64,000 nucleotides of DNA from DATFVA01 sp963800255 (GCA_963800255.1 CAWDAK010000015.1:247341-311340); one strand, 5' to 3'; positions 8,785 to 18,617 are shown, counted from the first letter of the stretch. Translations and numbers: made by a program. Notes: a model not told the origin generated them from the sequence alone.

Positions 8785-11700
8785 ATGATTATACAAAAAG
8801 TATCAATATTATTAATAGCATTTATAATCTCTTTTCTGCAGCCGTCTGGAGTTGAATCTAAACCCCCAAAGAATTCTCACACTCATTCCTATAACTCGCC
8901 CGATTCACTTTTAAAGTATGTAAGCAGAGAAGGTTGGAATCCCGAACGGCTTTCTTTAATGAAATATTATTTTACGGATTCTTATGCGCCTGCTGAAAAT
9001 GATCTGAAACTGCTCATACATCTTAAAAATAATTTCCATAAGGCTTTTCTGCAGGCAGTATTGTTCAAAAAACAGAATAAGTTTACTGAAATGTACGATA
9101 CGCTCGACTCTCATCTGAATGAAGTCCCTCATTATCTTCCCTATTACAATGAGCTTGTTTTTGCTGCAAATGCTTCATCTCGTTTAGAACTGCTTGAATC
9201 GAGAATTGAAGCTTCGGATAAATTTCCTCCCCGGGAGAGAAATTATCTGCTTGGATTAATTAACTACAAAAATGCAGACTATGGCTCAGCCAGGGAGCAT
9301 TTCGAAAAATGCTTTCATTCTGACTCAACGGATAAAGATATATTATACCAGCTTTCTTATTCATACCGGAATCTGGGTGATTATAATAAAGCCCTGACAT
9401 ATATAATGAAAGCATCTGCTGCAGCCTCTGATGATAACTATTTCCTGGTTAAAGCATTTCTTGCTGAAGGAGCCTTGTACTTTTTGTCAGGAGAGTATGA
9501 TCTCGCGGATACCACTTACAAAAAGGCCTTCAACCTTGCCCGCGATGAACATATGGTTGAAAATTCAGGATTTTCCTATGTGGCTCTCGGGATTATGGAC
9601 GACATTCAGGGATTCCTCGATAAAGCAAGAACTAAATATAAAGCTGCGGTAGATATAGCAGAAAAAATTAATAACCAGGAACTGAAAGCGTATGCATATT
9701 CAGAGCTTGGCGTTTCCTTCAGTTATACAAATGAATTGATTGAGGCGAAAGAAAATTATTTAAAGAGCTACGTTTTGTATAAACAGATGGGAAACCGATT
9801 GAGGTTAGCCCTGCTTTCCGAAAATATCGGGAAGATTTATATGTCAATTTATAATTATGAGAGTGCTATCAGTTATTATAGGGAAGGTATTGAATATTCG
9901 GGAGATAATAAACGTTCACTTGTCCTTAACATTACGGGACTTGCAGATGCATACTCAAACCTATCCAACTATTCCGAATCATTGAAATATTATAATGAAG
10001 CAAAGAAGCTTAGTAGAGAGATTAAATCAATAGATTTAAGCATAAAAATAAATAGCGGGCTGGGAGCATTATATTTTAACCTTGATCATCCTGATAATTC
10101 TCTGGTTTATTACCTTCAGGCTGAATCGGAATGCAGTAAAATAAATAACCCATTCCTCACTGCTGATATATATGATAAGTTGGGTACAGTATATTCGGCA
10201 CTTGACAGTCTGAATATAGCAGAACAATATTTTTCAGAAGCTGAAAAAATTGCCGGTGAAAACCAGGCTGCATATACCGCATTATTGGCTGCTGTGAACA
10301 GAGCGGAAGTTTTGGTTAAAAAGGAGGAGTACACAAAAGCATTGGTTCTGCTGAATTCAGTAACCAAAAGGTCATCCTCCGGGAATTTTTCTTATATACA
10401 GGCAAGAGCAGAGAACCTGAGAGGCAGCATCCTGGAAAAGAGTAATGACTTTGAAGGTGCCTTATCTGCATATAACCGAACCTTAGAAATAGTAAAAAAT
10501 CTTAATGAGAAAACTCTTGAGGTTGAAGCTTATTTCAACCTTGCAAAGCTTAATGATTCAAGAAATTTAAACGATGCAGCAGAAAATTATTACCGCCTGG
10601 CATGCGCTTTAATAGAGGATGTCTCCCGTCCATTATTCAGTCAGGAAGATGTTCAGATTTCATATTTTTCAGGAAACCGTAATGTCTATGACTCATTTGC
10701 AGAACATTACCTTCGACTTAAAAATTACCGCGCTGCTTTTGAGTTGATCAACAAGTCGCAATCACGAAGTATGCTTCAAAACCTGAATAATCTAAAACTA
10801 CAGACTCTCTTAGAGGATAGCACGGTATTAAGTAAACTATATGATTATGACTGGATCATTCATTCAGGAATCTACAATAGGGAAAAGACTGAAAAGGTAA
10901 AAGGGATGATGGCTGAATTGAAACACTCACTGGTTAGTTCGAGGCCTGAACTCAGACCTTACTTGAATATGGAATACGAATCATCAATTAATGAGATTCA
11001 AAATTCCCTCTACGGGAATGAAAACTTGATTTCGTATTACTCTACGGAGAACAGTCTCTACGCTTTCCTCATCAATAAGAAATCATTTACACCATTTAAG
11101 TTTGATATTTCATCAAAGCAGCTTATAAAGATGATAGGGGATATTTCCCCTTATTTCGAATCCATAAAAGAAAAATCTGATGCTTATTTTAATCAGGATT
11201 TATTTTCCTTTAACGCTGAAGCTTCAAATATCTTATATAAAAAAATAGTTGAGCCGGTTATAAAGGATATTCCACACGAGCAGAAAATAATTATTTCTCC
11301 CTGCGTAGAATTGATATCAATTCCTCTGGAATTTCTCGTTACATCCTACAGTGGGGATGAAAGTCCTTACTCATATAATAATAAGAAATTCTTACTATCA
11401 GATTATGATATCTCGTATTCACCATCTGCTTCTGCCTTTTTACAGCAGCAAAAAAACAGTCTGAAAAATAACGGAAAGACTCTTTTAGTTGGTGATCCAT
11501 CCATAAATGCCGGATCGAAAGAATTTGCAGAAAGAAGAGGTCTCCTGGATGAACCGCCTGGAATACCGAGAAACCTGGCGCTCCTTCCATTAAAGTACTC
11601 AGGTGAAGAAGTAAGCAGCATCGGCGAGATCATAAATGCAAGCACAATTCTCCTGAATAAAAATGCTACTGAAACAAACTTCAAGGAAAATGCTGAAATG

Positions 11701-12240
11701 AGTAGAGTGATCCACCTGTCAACTCATTCGTTTCTGTATAAAAAACAGCCATTGATATTTTTTTCTAATACCTATGATGCTGAAAATGACGGCTTCCTGG
11801 AAGCAGGGGAAATTGTAAGACTAAAACTAAACAGCGATCTTGTTGTACTGAGCTCATGTAATTCAGGTCTCGGTAGTATTGACAAATCGGAAGGCATACT
11901 CGGTTTAACTAAAGCATTTTTTGAGGCCGGTTCGAAAAGTGTTGTCGTTTCACTCTGGGATGTAAATGACAGATATACTTCAAAGCTGATGACGCTGTTT
12001 TATGAAAAGCTTAGTATGGGTTATGACAAATCCCGGGCATTACGACTTGCAAAATCCGAGTTTATAAAAAAATACTCCCCCAACCCTTATTACTGGAGTG
12101 CGTTCGTGTTATCAGGCAATATTTCTCCTGTAAGTCTAAAACCCTATAAAAGCGTGTCGATTTCAATTATGATACTATTAATCATTATTGCCGCAGCACT
12201 GGTAGTTGTAGTGATTAACCGGAAGAGATTTAAGGTTTAA
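8785..12240 (+). CDS. Membrane-anchored TPR-CHAT caspase-like protease
   Basis: A 1151-residue protein with an N-terminal signal or membrane segment (about 4-20), a long TPR array (about 120-640) and a CHAT domain (about 740-1110). The catalytic pair is present: H981 in HLSTH and C1025 in LSSCNSG. A C-terminal transmembrane helix (about 1122-1144) is followed by a basic NRKRFKV tail. The topology implied is a periplasmic TPR-CHAT body anchored in the inner membrane. CHAT proteins are clan CD cysteine proteases related to separase and caspase. It follows the anti-sigma by 10 bp, and its last 4 bases overlap convergent gmd. The substrate is unknown; the anti-sigma is the obvious candidate. Confidence 0.88.
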   Translation: MIIQKVSILLIAFIISFLQPSGVESKPPKNSHTHSYNSPDSLLKYVSREGWNPERLSLMKYYFTDSYAPAENDLKLLIHLKNNFHKAFLQAVLFKKQNKFTEMYDTLDSHLNEVPHYLPYYNELVFAANASSRLELLESRIEASDKFPPRERNYLLGLINYKNADYGSAREHFEKCFHSDSTDKDILYQLSYSYRNLGDYNKALTYIMKASAAASDDNYFLVKAFLAEGALYFLSGEYDLADTTYKKAFNLARDEHMVENSGFSYVALGIMDDIQGFLDKARTKYKAAVDIAEKINNQELKAYAYSELGVSFSYTNELIEAKENYLKSYVLYKQMGNRLRLALLSENIGKIYMSIYNYESAISYYREGIEYSGDNKRSLVLNITGLADAYSNLSNYSESLKYYNEAKKLSREIKSIDLSIKINSGLGALYFNLDHPDNSLVYYLQAESECSKINNPFLTADIYDKLGTVYSALDSLNIAEQYFSEAEKIAGENQAAYTALLAAVNRAEVLVKKEEYTKALVLLNSVTKRSSSGNFSYIQARAENLRGSILEKSNDFEGALSAYNRTLEIVKNLNEKTLEVEAYFNLAKLNDSRNLNDAAENYYRLACALIEDVSRPLFSQEDVQISYFSGNRNVYDSFAEHYLRLKNYRAAFELINKSQSRSMLQNLNNLKLQTLLEDSTVLSKLYDYDWIIHSGIYNREKTEKVKGMMAELKHSLVSSRPELRPYLNMEYESSINEIQNSLYGNENLISYYSTENSLYAFLINKKSFTPFKFDISSKQLIKMIGDISPYFESIKEKSDAYFNQDLFSFNAEASNILYKKIVEPVIKDIPHEQKIIISPCVELISIPLEFLVTSYSGDESPYSYNNKKFLLSDYDISYSPSASAFLQQQKNSLKNNGKTLLVGDPSINAGSKEFAERRGLLDEPPGIPRNLALLPLKYSGEEVSSIGEIINASTILLNKNATETNFKENAEMSRVIHLSTHSFLYKKQPLIFFSNTYDAENDGFLEAGEIVRLKLNSDLVVLSSCNSGLGSIDKSEGILGLTKAFFEAGSKSVVVSLWDVNDRYTSKLMTLFYEKLSMGYDKSRALRLAKSEFIKKYSPNPYYWSAFVLSGNISPVSLKPYKSVSISIMILLIIIAAALVVVVINRKRFKV

Positions 12241-13364
12241 TACCCTTTCCTCATAACTTTTTCAAAATCTGATTTCATCATAATTTTAACAAGTTGATTG
12301 AAGGTTGTTTTAGCTTTCCAACCCAGAACCTTTTTTGCTTTCGCCGGATTACCTATTAACAGATCAACTTCTGTAGGCCTGTAGTAATCCGGATCAATTG
12401 ATATTACAGTCTGTCCCTTTTTTAATTCCTTTGAAAAAGAATACTTGTACTCTGACTTCGAACTTTCCCTGGATAAAAGTGCATTAGCTTTATCCCGGTC
12501 AATATCTTTTATCAGTCCTTTTTCCTCAGCCCCTTTACCTTTCCATTTCAATTCTATCCCGATTTCATTAAAGGCTGTTTCCGCAAATTCCCTTACCGTA
12601 TGAGTTTCTCCTGTTGCCAGGACAAAATCTTCTGCCTTCTTATGGTTAAGAATTCTCCACATACCTTCGCAATATTCAGGGGCATAGCCCCAATCACGTT
12701 TAGCATCCAGGTTACCAAGGAGAATCATATCCTGAAGTCCCGCAGAAATTCTCGAAACCGCCCTTGTGATTTTCCTGGTCACAAAAGTTTTACCGCGTCT
12801 CGGTGACTCGTGATTAAACAATATACCGTTTGAGGCAAAAATATTATATGCTTCCCTGTAATTAACTATGATCCAGTATCCATACAATTTTGCAACCCCG
12901 TAAGGCGATCGGGGATAAAAAGGTGTCTCTTCTGTCTGGGGAACTTCCTGAACCTTTCCGAAAAGCTCACTTGTTGAAGCCTGATAAAATTTAACTTTTC
13001 TCAAGCCCACTTCTCTGATAGCATCTAAAAATCTTAATGTACCCAACGCATCAACCTGGGCGGTATAATCGGGAACTTCAAATGAAACTTTAACGTGGCT
13101 CTGAGCGGCAAGGTTGTATATTTCATCCGGTTCAATTTTTTCAAGGAGACGGTTTAAGGCGCTTGTATCTACAAGATCTCCATAATGCAGAAAAAGTTTC
13201 TTATCGAGTATCTCTTTATTGCTATAGAGATGATCAATTCTTCCCGTATTAAAGGAACTGCTTTTCCTTATTATTCCATGTACTTCATAACCTTTATCAA
13301 GTAATATTTCAGTAAGGTAGCTGCCATCTTGACCAGTTATTCCTGTAATCAATGCTTTTTTCAT
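12237..13364 (-). CDS. gmd: GDP-mannose 4,6-dehydratase
   Basis: A 375-residue extended short-chain dehydrogenase that converts GDP-D-mannose to GDP-4-keto-6-deoxymannose using NADP(H). The dinucleotide-binding motif GITGQDG is at residues 8-14 and the catalytic YxxxK is Y155-K159 (SPYGVAK), with the upstream ASTSELFG segment typical of GMD. The length equals that of known GMDs. A GAGGAAG ribosome binding site precedes the ATG. It is the last gene of the eight-gene sugar operon, 11 bp after fcl, the next enzyme in the same pathway. Confidence 0.97.
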   Translation of the reverse strand: MKKALITGITGQDGSYLTEILLDKGYEVHGIIRKSSSFNTGRIDHLYSNKEILDKKLFLHYGDLVDTSALNRLLEKIEPDEIYNLAAQSHVKVSFEVPDYTAQVDALGTLRFLDAIREVGLRKVKFYQASTSELFGKVQEVPQTEETPFYPRSPYGVAKLYGYWIIVNYREAYNIFASNGILFNHESPRRGKTFVTRKITRAVSRISAGLQDMILLGNLDAKRDWGYAPEYCEGMWRILNHKKAEDFVLATGETHTVREFAETAFNEIGIELKWKGKGAEEKGLIKDIDRDKANALLSRESSKSEYKYSFSKELKKGQTVISIDPDYYRPTEVDLLIGNPAKAKKVLGWKAKTTFNQLVKIMMKSDFEKVMRKGY

Positions 13365-13375
13365 GTCTTCCTCAA

Positions 13376-14335
13376 CTATTGAACATTAGATTTAAACCAC
13401 TCATAGGTCTTTTCAATTCCATTTCTCAGATTTGTATTGTATTTCCATCCGAGCTTATTTATCCTTGAAACATCCATCAGTTTCCTGGGTGTACCATCGG
13501 GCCTGGTACTGTCATATTCTATTTTCCCTGAAAATCCCGTTATATCTGCAATCAGATGTGCAAGCTCGTTAATTGTAAGATCTTCACCTGCACCGATATT
13601 AATATGGGAAATACCTTGTTCATATATATCCCTGGCTTCAATATTTTCCATCAGGAAAACTATTGCCTCAGCAAGATCATCAACATAGAGAAATTCCCTC
13701 ATTGGCTGACCTGTTCCCCACAAAGTAACAGAAGGTAAGTTTTTTTCCGCTGCTTTGTGGAATTTCCTTATCATAGCAGGCAGCACGTGTGAGGTTTCAG
13801 GATTAAAATTATCATTAGGACCGTATAAATTGGTTGGCATAACGGAATAAAAGTCACAACCATACTGTCTGAAATAATTCTCGCAAAGTTTTATACCTGC
13901 TATCTTCGCGATTGCATATGGCTCATTCGTATATTCCAGGTAATCCGAAAGAAGGTATTCCTCTTTCAGGGGTTGAGGAGCAAGCTTGGGATAAATACAA
14001 CTGCTTCCGAGGAAAATCAGTTTTTCCACTTTATTCGAATATGCCTGATGTATAATATTAGATTCAATCATCAGGTTGTCGTAAATAAAATCAGCCCTAT
14101 AAGTATTATTAGCCAGGATACCCCCCACTTTTGCAGCAGCTACAATTACTATTTCAGGTTTCTTTTCAGCAAAAAAATTCTCAACCTCTACCTGCCTTAT
14201 CAGGTTAAGTTCAGACAGACTTTTATATATGAGGTTTGTATAACCACCCGATTCAAGTTTTCTTTTTATTGCCGAGCCTACCATACCGGCATGCCCGGCA
14301 ATATAGATTTTCTTTTCTTTTATATTCTCAATCAT
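13376..14335 (-). CDS. fcl: GDP-L-fucose synthase
   Basis: A 319-residue SDR epimerase/reductase that turns GDP-4-keto-6-deoxymannose into GDP-L-fucose. Visible motifs are the Rossmann GHAGMVG (14-20), the SSCIYP segment with the conserved Cys113, and the catalytic Y140-x3-K144 (YAIAK). Together with gmd it supplies the activated fucose for surface polysaccharide. It sits 17 bp after the aminotransferase gene and 11 bp before gmd. Confidence 0.96.
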   Translation of the reverse strand: MIENIKEKKIYIAGHAGMVGSAIKRKLESGGYTNLIYKSLSELNLIRQVEVENFFAEKKPEIVIVAAAKVGGILANNTYRADFIYDNLMIESNIIHQAYSNKVEKLIFLGSSCIYPKLAPQPLKEEYLLSDYLEYTNEPYAIAKIAGIKLCENYFRQYGCDFYSVMPTNLYGPNDNFNPETSHVLPAMIRKFHKAAEKNLPSVTLWGTGQPMREFLYVDDLAEAIVFLMENIEARDIYEQGISHINIGAGEDLTINELAHLIADITGFSGKIEYDSTRPDGTPRKLMDVSRINKLGWKYNTNLRNGIEKTYEWFKSNVQ

Positions 14336-14352
14336 CCCTTAATTGAATCGAA

Positions 14353-15519
14353 TTATTTTTTTATAAATTCAGCAATCGTTTCAACTACAAACTTTTGCTG
14401 TTCCTCGGTCAATTCAGGATATATAGGAAGAGCAATTGAGTCATCTGCGGCTTCCTCTGCAACCGGGAAGTCACCTTTTTTGTGGCTAAGTGAAGAGAAA
14501 CACTCCTGCATATGAAATGGAACCGGGTAATATATTTCTGATCCAACTCCCTTCTCTGAAAGGTGTTTCCTTACTGCATCTCTATCCTGAGTTCTTATAA
14601 TATACTGATTATATATATGATAGTTCTTAACACCGGAATCCTTATAGACAGCTTCAGGCAGAAGAACTTTGTTACTATCATCAAATTTTGTTTTTCCTGT
14701 TGATTCAGCTAGTCCTGCTTCAATAAATAGTTTTGTATAAAGTTCAGCATTTTCTCTTCTCTGTGCTGACCAATCGTCAAGGTGAGGCAGTTTTACATTA
14801 AGCACGGCAGCCTGAATAGCATCCAGCCTGAAGTTGCCTCCTATGATTTTATGATAATATTTGGGTTTGCCTCCATGAACACGCAGGATGCGAAGTTTTT
14901 CTCCAAGTTCATCATCATTTGAAACTACAAGTCCACCGTCGCCGAAACAACCCAGGTTCTTGCTGGGGAAGAAGGAATAGCATCCGATGTCGCCTATAGT
15001 ACCTACATGTTTTCCATCCTTGTACTGAACACCAATAGCCTGGGCACCATCTTCAATTACTTTAAGATTATGCTTACGTGCAATCTCCATAATTTTATCC
15101 ATTTCACAGCTCTGGCCATACAGGTGAACAGGGATAATAGCTTTTGTTTTAGCAGTTATTCTTTTTTCTATATCATCCGGGTCCAGGTTAAAAGTAACCG
15201 GGTCTGCATCTGCAAACACCGGAACAGCTTTCATTCTGGAGACCACACCGGCAGTTGCAAAGAAAGAATATGTCGGAACAATAACCTCATCACCAGGCTG
15301 AATATCCAGTGCCATTAAAGCAATCAGCAGAGCATCTGTTCCCGAGGAAACACCTATAGCATATTTGCATTCAAGATATTCGCAGAATGCCTTTTCCATT
15401 TTTTCAACTTCAGGACCAAGGATAAAATATTGTGATTCTGCAACCCGGATAAGGGCCTCATCTAATTCATTTTTTAAGGAATGATACTGTTTTTTTAAGT
15501 CTAATAAGGGAACGGTCAT
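14353..15519 (-). CDS. DegT/DnrJ/EryC1/StrS sugar aminotransferase (WbpE-like)
   Basis: A 388-residue PLP enzyme of the sugar aminotransferase family. The PLP-binding lysine is K187 in SFFPSKNLG, and D157 (IEDGAQ) contacts the cofactor ring. With wbpA, wbpB and wbpD in the same operon, the best role is WbpE: transamination of UDP-3-keto-GlcNAc-uronate to the 3-amino sugar. An alternative is a QdtB/FdtB-type dTDP-sugar aminotransferase, given the adjacent rfbA and rfbC. It is 16 bp downstream of rfbC. Confidence 0.88.
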   Translation of the reverse strand: MTVPLLDLKKQYHSLKNELDEALIRVAESQYFILGPEVEKMEKAFCEYLECKYAIGVSSGTDALLIALMALDIQPGDEVIVPTYSFFATAGVVSRMKAVPVFADADPVTFNLDPDDIEKRITAKTKAIIPVHLYGQSCEMDKIMEIARKHNLKVIEDGAQAIGVQYKDGKHVGTIGDIGCYSFFPSKNLGCFGDGGLVVSNDDELGEKLRILRVHGGKPKYYHKIIGGNFRLDAIQAAVLNVKLPHLDDWSAQRRENAELYTKLFIEAGLAESTGKTKFDDSNKVLLPEAVYKDSGVKNYHIYNQYIIRTQDRDAVRKHLSEKGVGSEIYYPVPFHMQECFSSLSHKKGDFPVAEEAADDSIALPIYPELTEEQQKFVVETIAEFIKK

Positions 15520-15535
15520 AATATTATCTCCATTT

Positions 15536-16099
15536 CTATATTTTCATCTCTGAGTAAATAAAGTCCCTGTCTATTTCAGCAAGCGATTTTCCATTCAAAT
15601 CCTTTTGTGAAACAACAGGATTATCAACCCGCCAGTCAATGTTTAGCTGCGGATCATTATAAACGATAGTTCTTTCTTGTTCTCTGCTGTAAAAATCCGT
15701 GCATTTATACAGGAAGATTGCATAATCGGACAGCACAGAAAACCCATGTGCAAAACCCCGCGGAATCCACAACTGGATATGATTCTCTTCTGACAATTCC
15801 TGCGCAACATATTTACCGAAAGTAGGGGAGCCGAATCGTATATCTACAGCCACATCCAGTACCTTGCCCATAATCACCTGGCAAAGTTTTCCCTGAACCT
15901 TATCTCCAGCTTGATAATGCAGACCTCTGATGGTTCCCTTTCCTGAACGAGAAACATTGTCCTGCACGAACTTCATCTCAAGGTTATTCTCAATAAACTT
16001 TTCTTCGTTAAAGGATTCAAAGAAATATCCCCGCGTATCCTCAAATACATCTGGTTTTATTACAAGAACCCCGGGTATTTCTGAAGGTACTATCTGCAT
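15536..16099 (-). CDS. rfbC: dTDP-4-dehydrorhamnose 3,5-epimerase
   Basis: A 187-residue cupin-fold epimerase acting on dTDP-4-keto-6-deoxyglucose. The catalytic His is H61 in the RGLHYQ motif, and the WIPRGFAHGF and YKCTDFYS segments (Y131 region) are diagnostic. It starts 4 bp after rfbA. The usual rhamnose partners rfbB and rfbD are not in this window, so they must lie elsewhere, or the pathway makes a different dTDP sugar. Confidence 0.95.
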   Translation of the reverse strand: MQIVPSEIPGVLVIKPDVFEDTRGYFFESFNEEKFIENNLEMKFVQDNVSRSGKGTIRGLHYQAGDKVQGKLCQVIMGKVLDVAVDIRFGSPTFGKYVAQELSEENHIQLWIPRGFAHGFSVLSDYAIFLYKCTDFYSREQERTIVYNDPQLNIDWRVDNPVVSQKDLNGKSLAEIDRDFIYSEMKI

Positions 16100-16103
16100 A
16101 CTA

Positions 16104-16973
16104 TCAACTATGATCTTTCAGATATTTTTCAAGGTAATCTCTGTAGAGCGATTTTGGTATTGAAGAAATTAATGCTTTAAATTCCCGCTTATTTATGTAC
16201 TTCATATTATAGGCGATCTCTTCGATACAGGCAACTTTGAGGCCCTGCCTTTCCTCTATTACACCAAAAAAGTTTGATGCCTGCAGAAGAGCCTGCGGGT
16301 TCCCGGTATCAAGCCACGCAATTCCTCTTCCTATTTTTTGTACGTTAAGTTTTCCCTTTTTCAAATAATAGTTATTTGCATCTGTTATTTCAAGTTCACC
16401 GCGTTTGGAGGGTTTTAACGACTTTGATATCTTCACCACCTCATTATCATATATATACAGACCCGGCACCGCAAAATCTGATTTTGGGTGTTTAGGTTTT
16501 TCTTCTACTGATTTTGCTTTACCGTTTTTATCGAAATCAACAATACCATAACGTTGTGGGTCATTAACCTGGTAGCCGAATATGGTCGCACCGTCCTTAT
16601 GTTTCTTCAGGGCCTTATACCAGAAATCTAAATAACCATAAAAGATATTATCTCCGAGAATGAGAGTGACACTATCTTTCCCGATAAATTCTTCTCCGAT
16701 TATAAAGGCCTCCGCTATTCCCTTTGGAGCTTCCTGGACAGCATACTCTATTTTCAATCCAACCTGCGACCCGTCATCAAAGAGCTGCTTGTAGAGGGGA
16801 ATAGTTTCCTTATTAGAAATTATAAGGATCTCACGTATGCCACCCAGCATAAGCATAGATAAAGGATAATAGATCAACGGTTTGTCATATAATAAAGCCA
16901 GCTGCTTGCTGTAAACTTTTGTAATCGGGTATAGGCGGGACCCGGAACCTCCAGCTAAAATAATACCTTTCAT
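16104..16973 (-). CDS. rfbA: Glucose-1-phosphate thymidylyltransferase
   Basis: A 289-residue nucleotidyltransferase forming dTDP-glucose from dTTP and glucose-1-phosphate. The N-terminal signature LAGGSGSRLYPIT and the following KQLALLYDKPLIYYPL are characteristic of RmlA, as is the C-terminal IAWLDTGNPQALLQAS segment. The length is normal for short-form RmlA. It lies 28 bp after the acetyltransferase gene and 4 bp before rfbC, within the sugar operon. Confidence 0.96.
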   Translation of the reverse strand: MKGIILAGGSGSRLYPITKVYSKQLALLYDKPLIYYPLSMLMLGGIREILIISNKETIPLYKQLFDDGSQVGLKIEYAVQEAPKGIAEAFIIGEEFIGKDSVTLILGDNIFYGYLDFWYKALKKHKDGATIFGYQVNDPQRYGIVDFDKNGKAKSVEEKPKHPKSDFAVPGLYIYDNEVVKISKSLKPSKRGELEITDANNYYLKKGKLNVQKIGRGIAWLDTGNPQALLQASNFFGVIEERQGLKVACIEEIAYNMKYINKREFKALISSIPKSLYRDYLEKYLKDHS

Positions 16974-17001
16974 ATTTCCAGATTGTCTATGATTAAATAT
17001 G

Positions 17002-17586
17002 TTATACCTCTTTTACCAGGTTATTTTCTAATTTATATTTCTTACCTGATTTTTCGCAGGATGCGAATCCCTTTTCATCAAAAATAAGTTTCTTGCCGGC
17101 TTCGCTGTACCACCCTTTTATTTTGGCAGGATTACCAACTACCAGAGCGAAATCTGGAACATCTTTAGTAACTACAGCACCTGCTCCTACAAAGGCAAAC
17201 CTTCCTATTGTAATTCCGCAAACAATAGTTGAATTAGCTCCCAGGGAAGCACCTTCCTTCACCAGAGTTTTTATGTAAAATTCCGCCCCTACCTGGGGAT
17301 ATTTTGAACGGGGGTTAAGGATGTTTGTAAAAACCATTGAAGGACCGCAAAATACATAATCCTCCAGCTCAACTCCTTCATAGACAGAAACGTTATTTTG
17401 AATTTTTACATAGTTTCCGATTGTTACGTTATTCGCAATGTTAACATTCTGACCGAGTATACATTTTTTTCCAATCTTTGAACCTGACTGAACATGGGTA
17501 AAATGCCATATTTTAGTATTTTCTCCCAGCTCAACGTTATCGTCAACCACCGCATACTGGTTGACATAGAAATTTTTATTTTCCAT
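17002..17586 (-). CDS. wbpD: Hexapeptide-repeat N-acetyltransferase (WbpD/WlbB-like)
   Basis: A 194-residue left-handed beta-helix acyltransferase with many (I/V)G-x4 hexapeptide repeats from about residue 15 to 150. The start is the ATG at 17586, preceded by GGAG at 8-nt spacing. An upstream in-frame extension to 17682 would overlap the preceding gene and has no support. WbpD-type enzymes acetylate the 3-amino group of UDP-GlcNAc(3NH2)A to give UDP-GlcNAc(3NAc)A, which matches the wbpA, wbpB and aminotransferase neighbours. It could also be a related sugar O-acetyltransferase. Confidence 0.88.
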   Translation of the reverse strand: MENKNFYVNQYAVVDDNVELGENTKIWHFTHVQSGSKIGKKCILGQNVNIANNVTIGNYVKIQNNVSVYEGVELEDYVFCGPSMVFTNILNPRSKYPQVGAEFYIKTLVKEGASLGANSTIVCGITIGRFAFVGAGAVVTKDVPDFALVVGNPAKIKGWYSEAGKKLIFDEKGFASCEKSGKKYKLENNLVKEV

Positions 17587-17617
17587 TAAATCTGCTCCGT
17601 TTTCGAACCTGTTATAT

Positions 17618-18616
17618 TTATTTAACCTTTGCAATAGACTGGTCTGCTGAAAGACATGCCTGCGCTTTTTCAAGTATTTCAAGCACTTCTACAGCATGGA
17701 TACCATCTGTCAACGGTTTTTTGTTGTTAATTATAGAGTTGAAAAAATGTTTTTGTTCTTCTGCCAGCGGCTGCTGGTTTTCAAATTCAACTATTTCAAA
17801 ATCTCCCTCAAATTTTTGAAGGGATCCATTTACATTTCTGAAACCTTTCGGATAAAACTTCAGTTTGTCGTTTTTAAGACTATCTTCAAATACTACCATT
17901 CCCTCATCACCTATAACAACCAGCCTCTGCTCTTTGAATGGATGAAGCCAGCTCACAAAGATATGAGCATGAATATTACCAGGGTATGAAAGATATGTAA
18001 CAGTTGTATCTTCAATTTCACTCTGCAGGATAGTCGCTCCCTTGGCATCAACGTACACCGGGTTGCTTTCAAGCAGATACTGCATTACAGAAATATCATG
18101 AGGAGCAAAGCTCCACAATATGTTCTCTTCTGTTCTGATTGAACCCAGGTTCAGCCTGTTGCTGTAGATGTACTGCAGTTTGCCTATCCTGTTCTCAGTA
18201 ATCATCTGCTTTATTTTTTTAACAGCAGGATGATAAAGCAGAACATGACCAACCATCAGCTTCCTGTCTTTTCTTTCGGCTATTTCTACAAGCTCTCTTG
18301 CATGAGTTGAGATCAGGGTAATAGGTTTTTCAACTAGTAAATGCTTTCCGTTCATCAATGCTTTTTTTGCAATATCATAGTGTGTTTCGGCAGGGGTTGC
18401 AATTATAACAGCATTAATTTCGGGATTCTCTATGATGTCTTCCAGCTTTGTTGTAAATGGAATTTCAGGAGAGATACCCGCTACTTTTTCTGAGGCTGAC
18501 GGATTAAAATCGCATACATACTTCAGGTTCTTCCCAAGAATGCTGTTTGCTGTTCTAACATGGTTTATTCCCCACCTTCCTGCTCCAATTATACCTAATC
18601 CTATTTCTTCAAACAT
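17618..18616 (-). CDS. wbpB: Gfo/Idh/MocA-family sugar oxidoreductase (WbpB/WlbA-like)
   Basis: A 332-residue NAD-dependent oxidoreductase with the Rossmann motif GIIGAGRWG (8-16) and the family EKP motif (E96-K97-P98), where the lysine is catalytic. In the WbpB/WlbA subfamily the enzyme oxidises C3 of UDP-GlcNAc-uronate ahead of transamination. It begins 1 bp after wbpA and ends 31 bp before wbpD, so the four genes of the pathway are in one operon (wbpA, wbpB, wbpD and the wbpE-like gene). Confidence 0.88.
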   Translation of the reverse strand: MFEEIGLGIIGAGRWGINHVRTANSILGKNLKYVCDFNPSASEKVAGISPEIPFTTKLEDIIENPEINAVIIATPAETHYDIAKKALMNGKHLLVEKPITLISTHARELVEIAERKDRKLMVGHVLLYHPAVKKIKQMITENRIGKLQYIYSNRLNLGSIRTEENILWSFAPHDISVMQYLLESNPVYVDAKGATILQSEIEDTTVTYLSYPGNIHAHIFVSWLHPFKEQRLVVIGDEGMVVFEDSLKNDKLKFYPKGFRNVNGSLQKFEGDFEIVEFENQQPLAEEQKHFFNSIINNKKPLTDGIHAVEVLEILEKAQACLSADQSIAKVK

Positions 18617-18617
18617 C

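Noticed and set aside
14353..16973. Aminotransferase as part of a complete dTDP-amino-sugar pathway
   Set aside because: A 4,6-dehydratase for dTDP-glucose and a 3,4-ketoisomerase are not seen, while wbpA, wbpB and wbpD are present, so the UDP branch is favoured.
17587..17682. N-terminal extension of the acetyltransferase gene
   Set aside because: It overlaps the end of wbpB, has no ribosome binding site, and the shorter ATG at 17586 has GGAG at good spacing.
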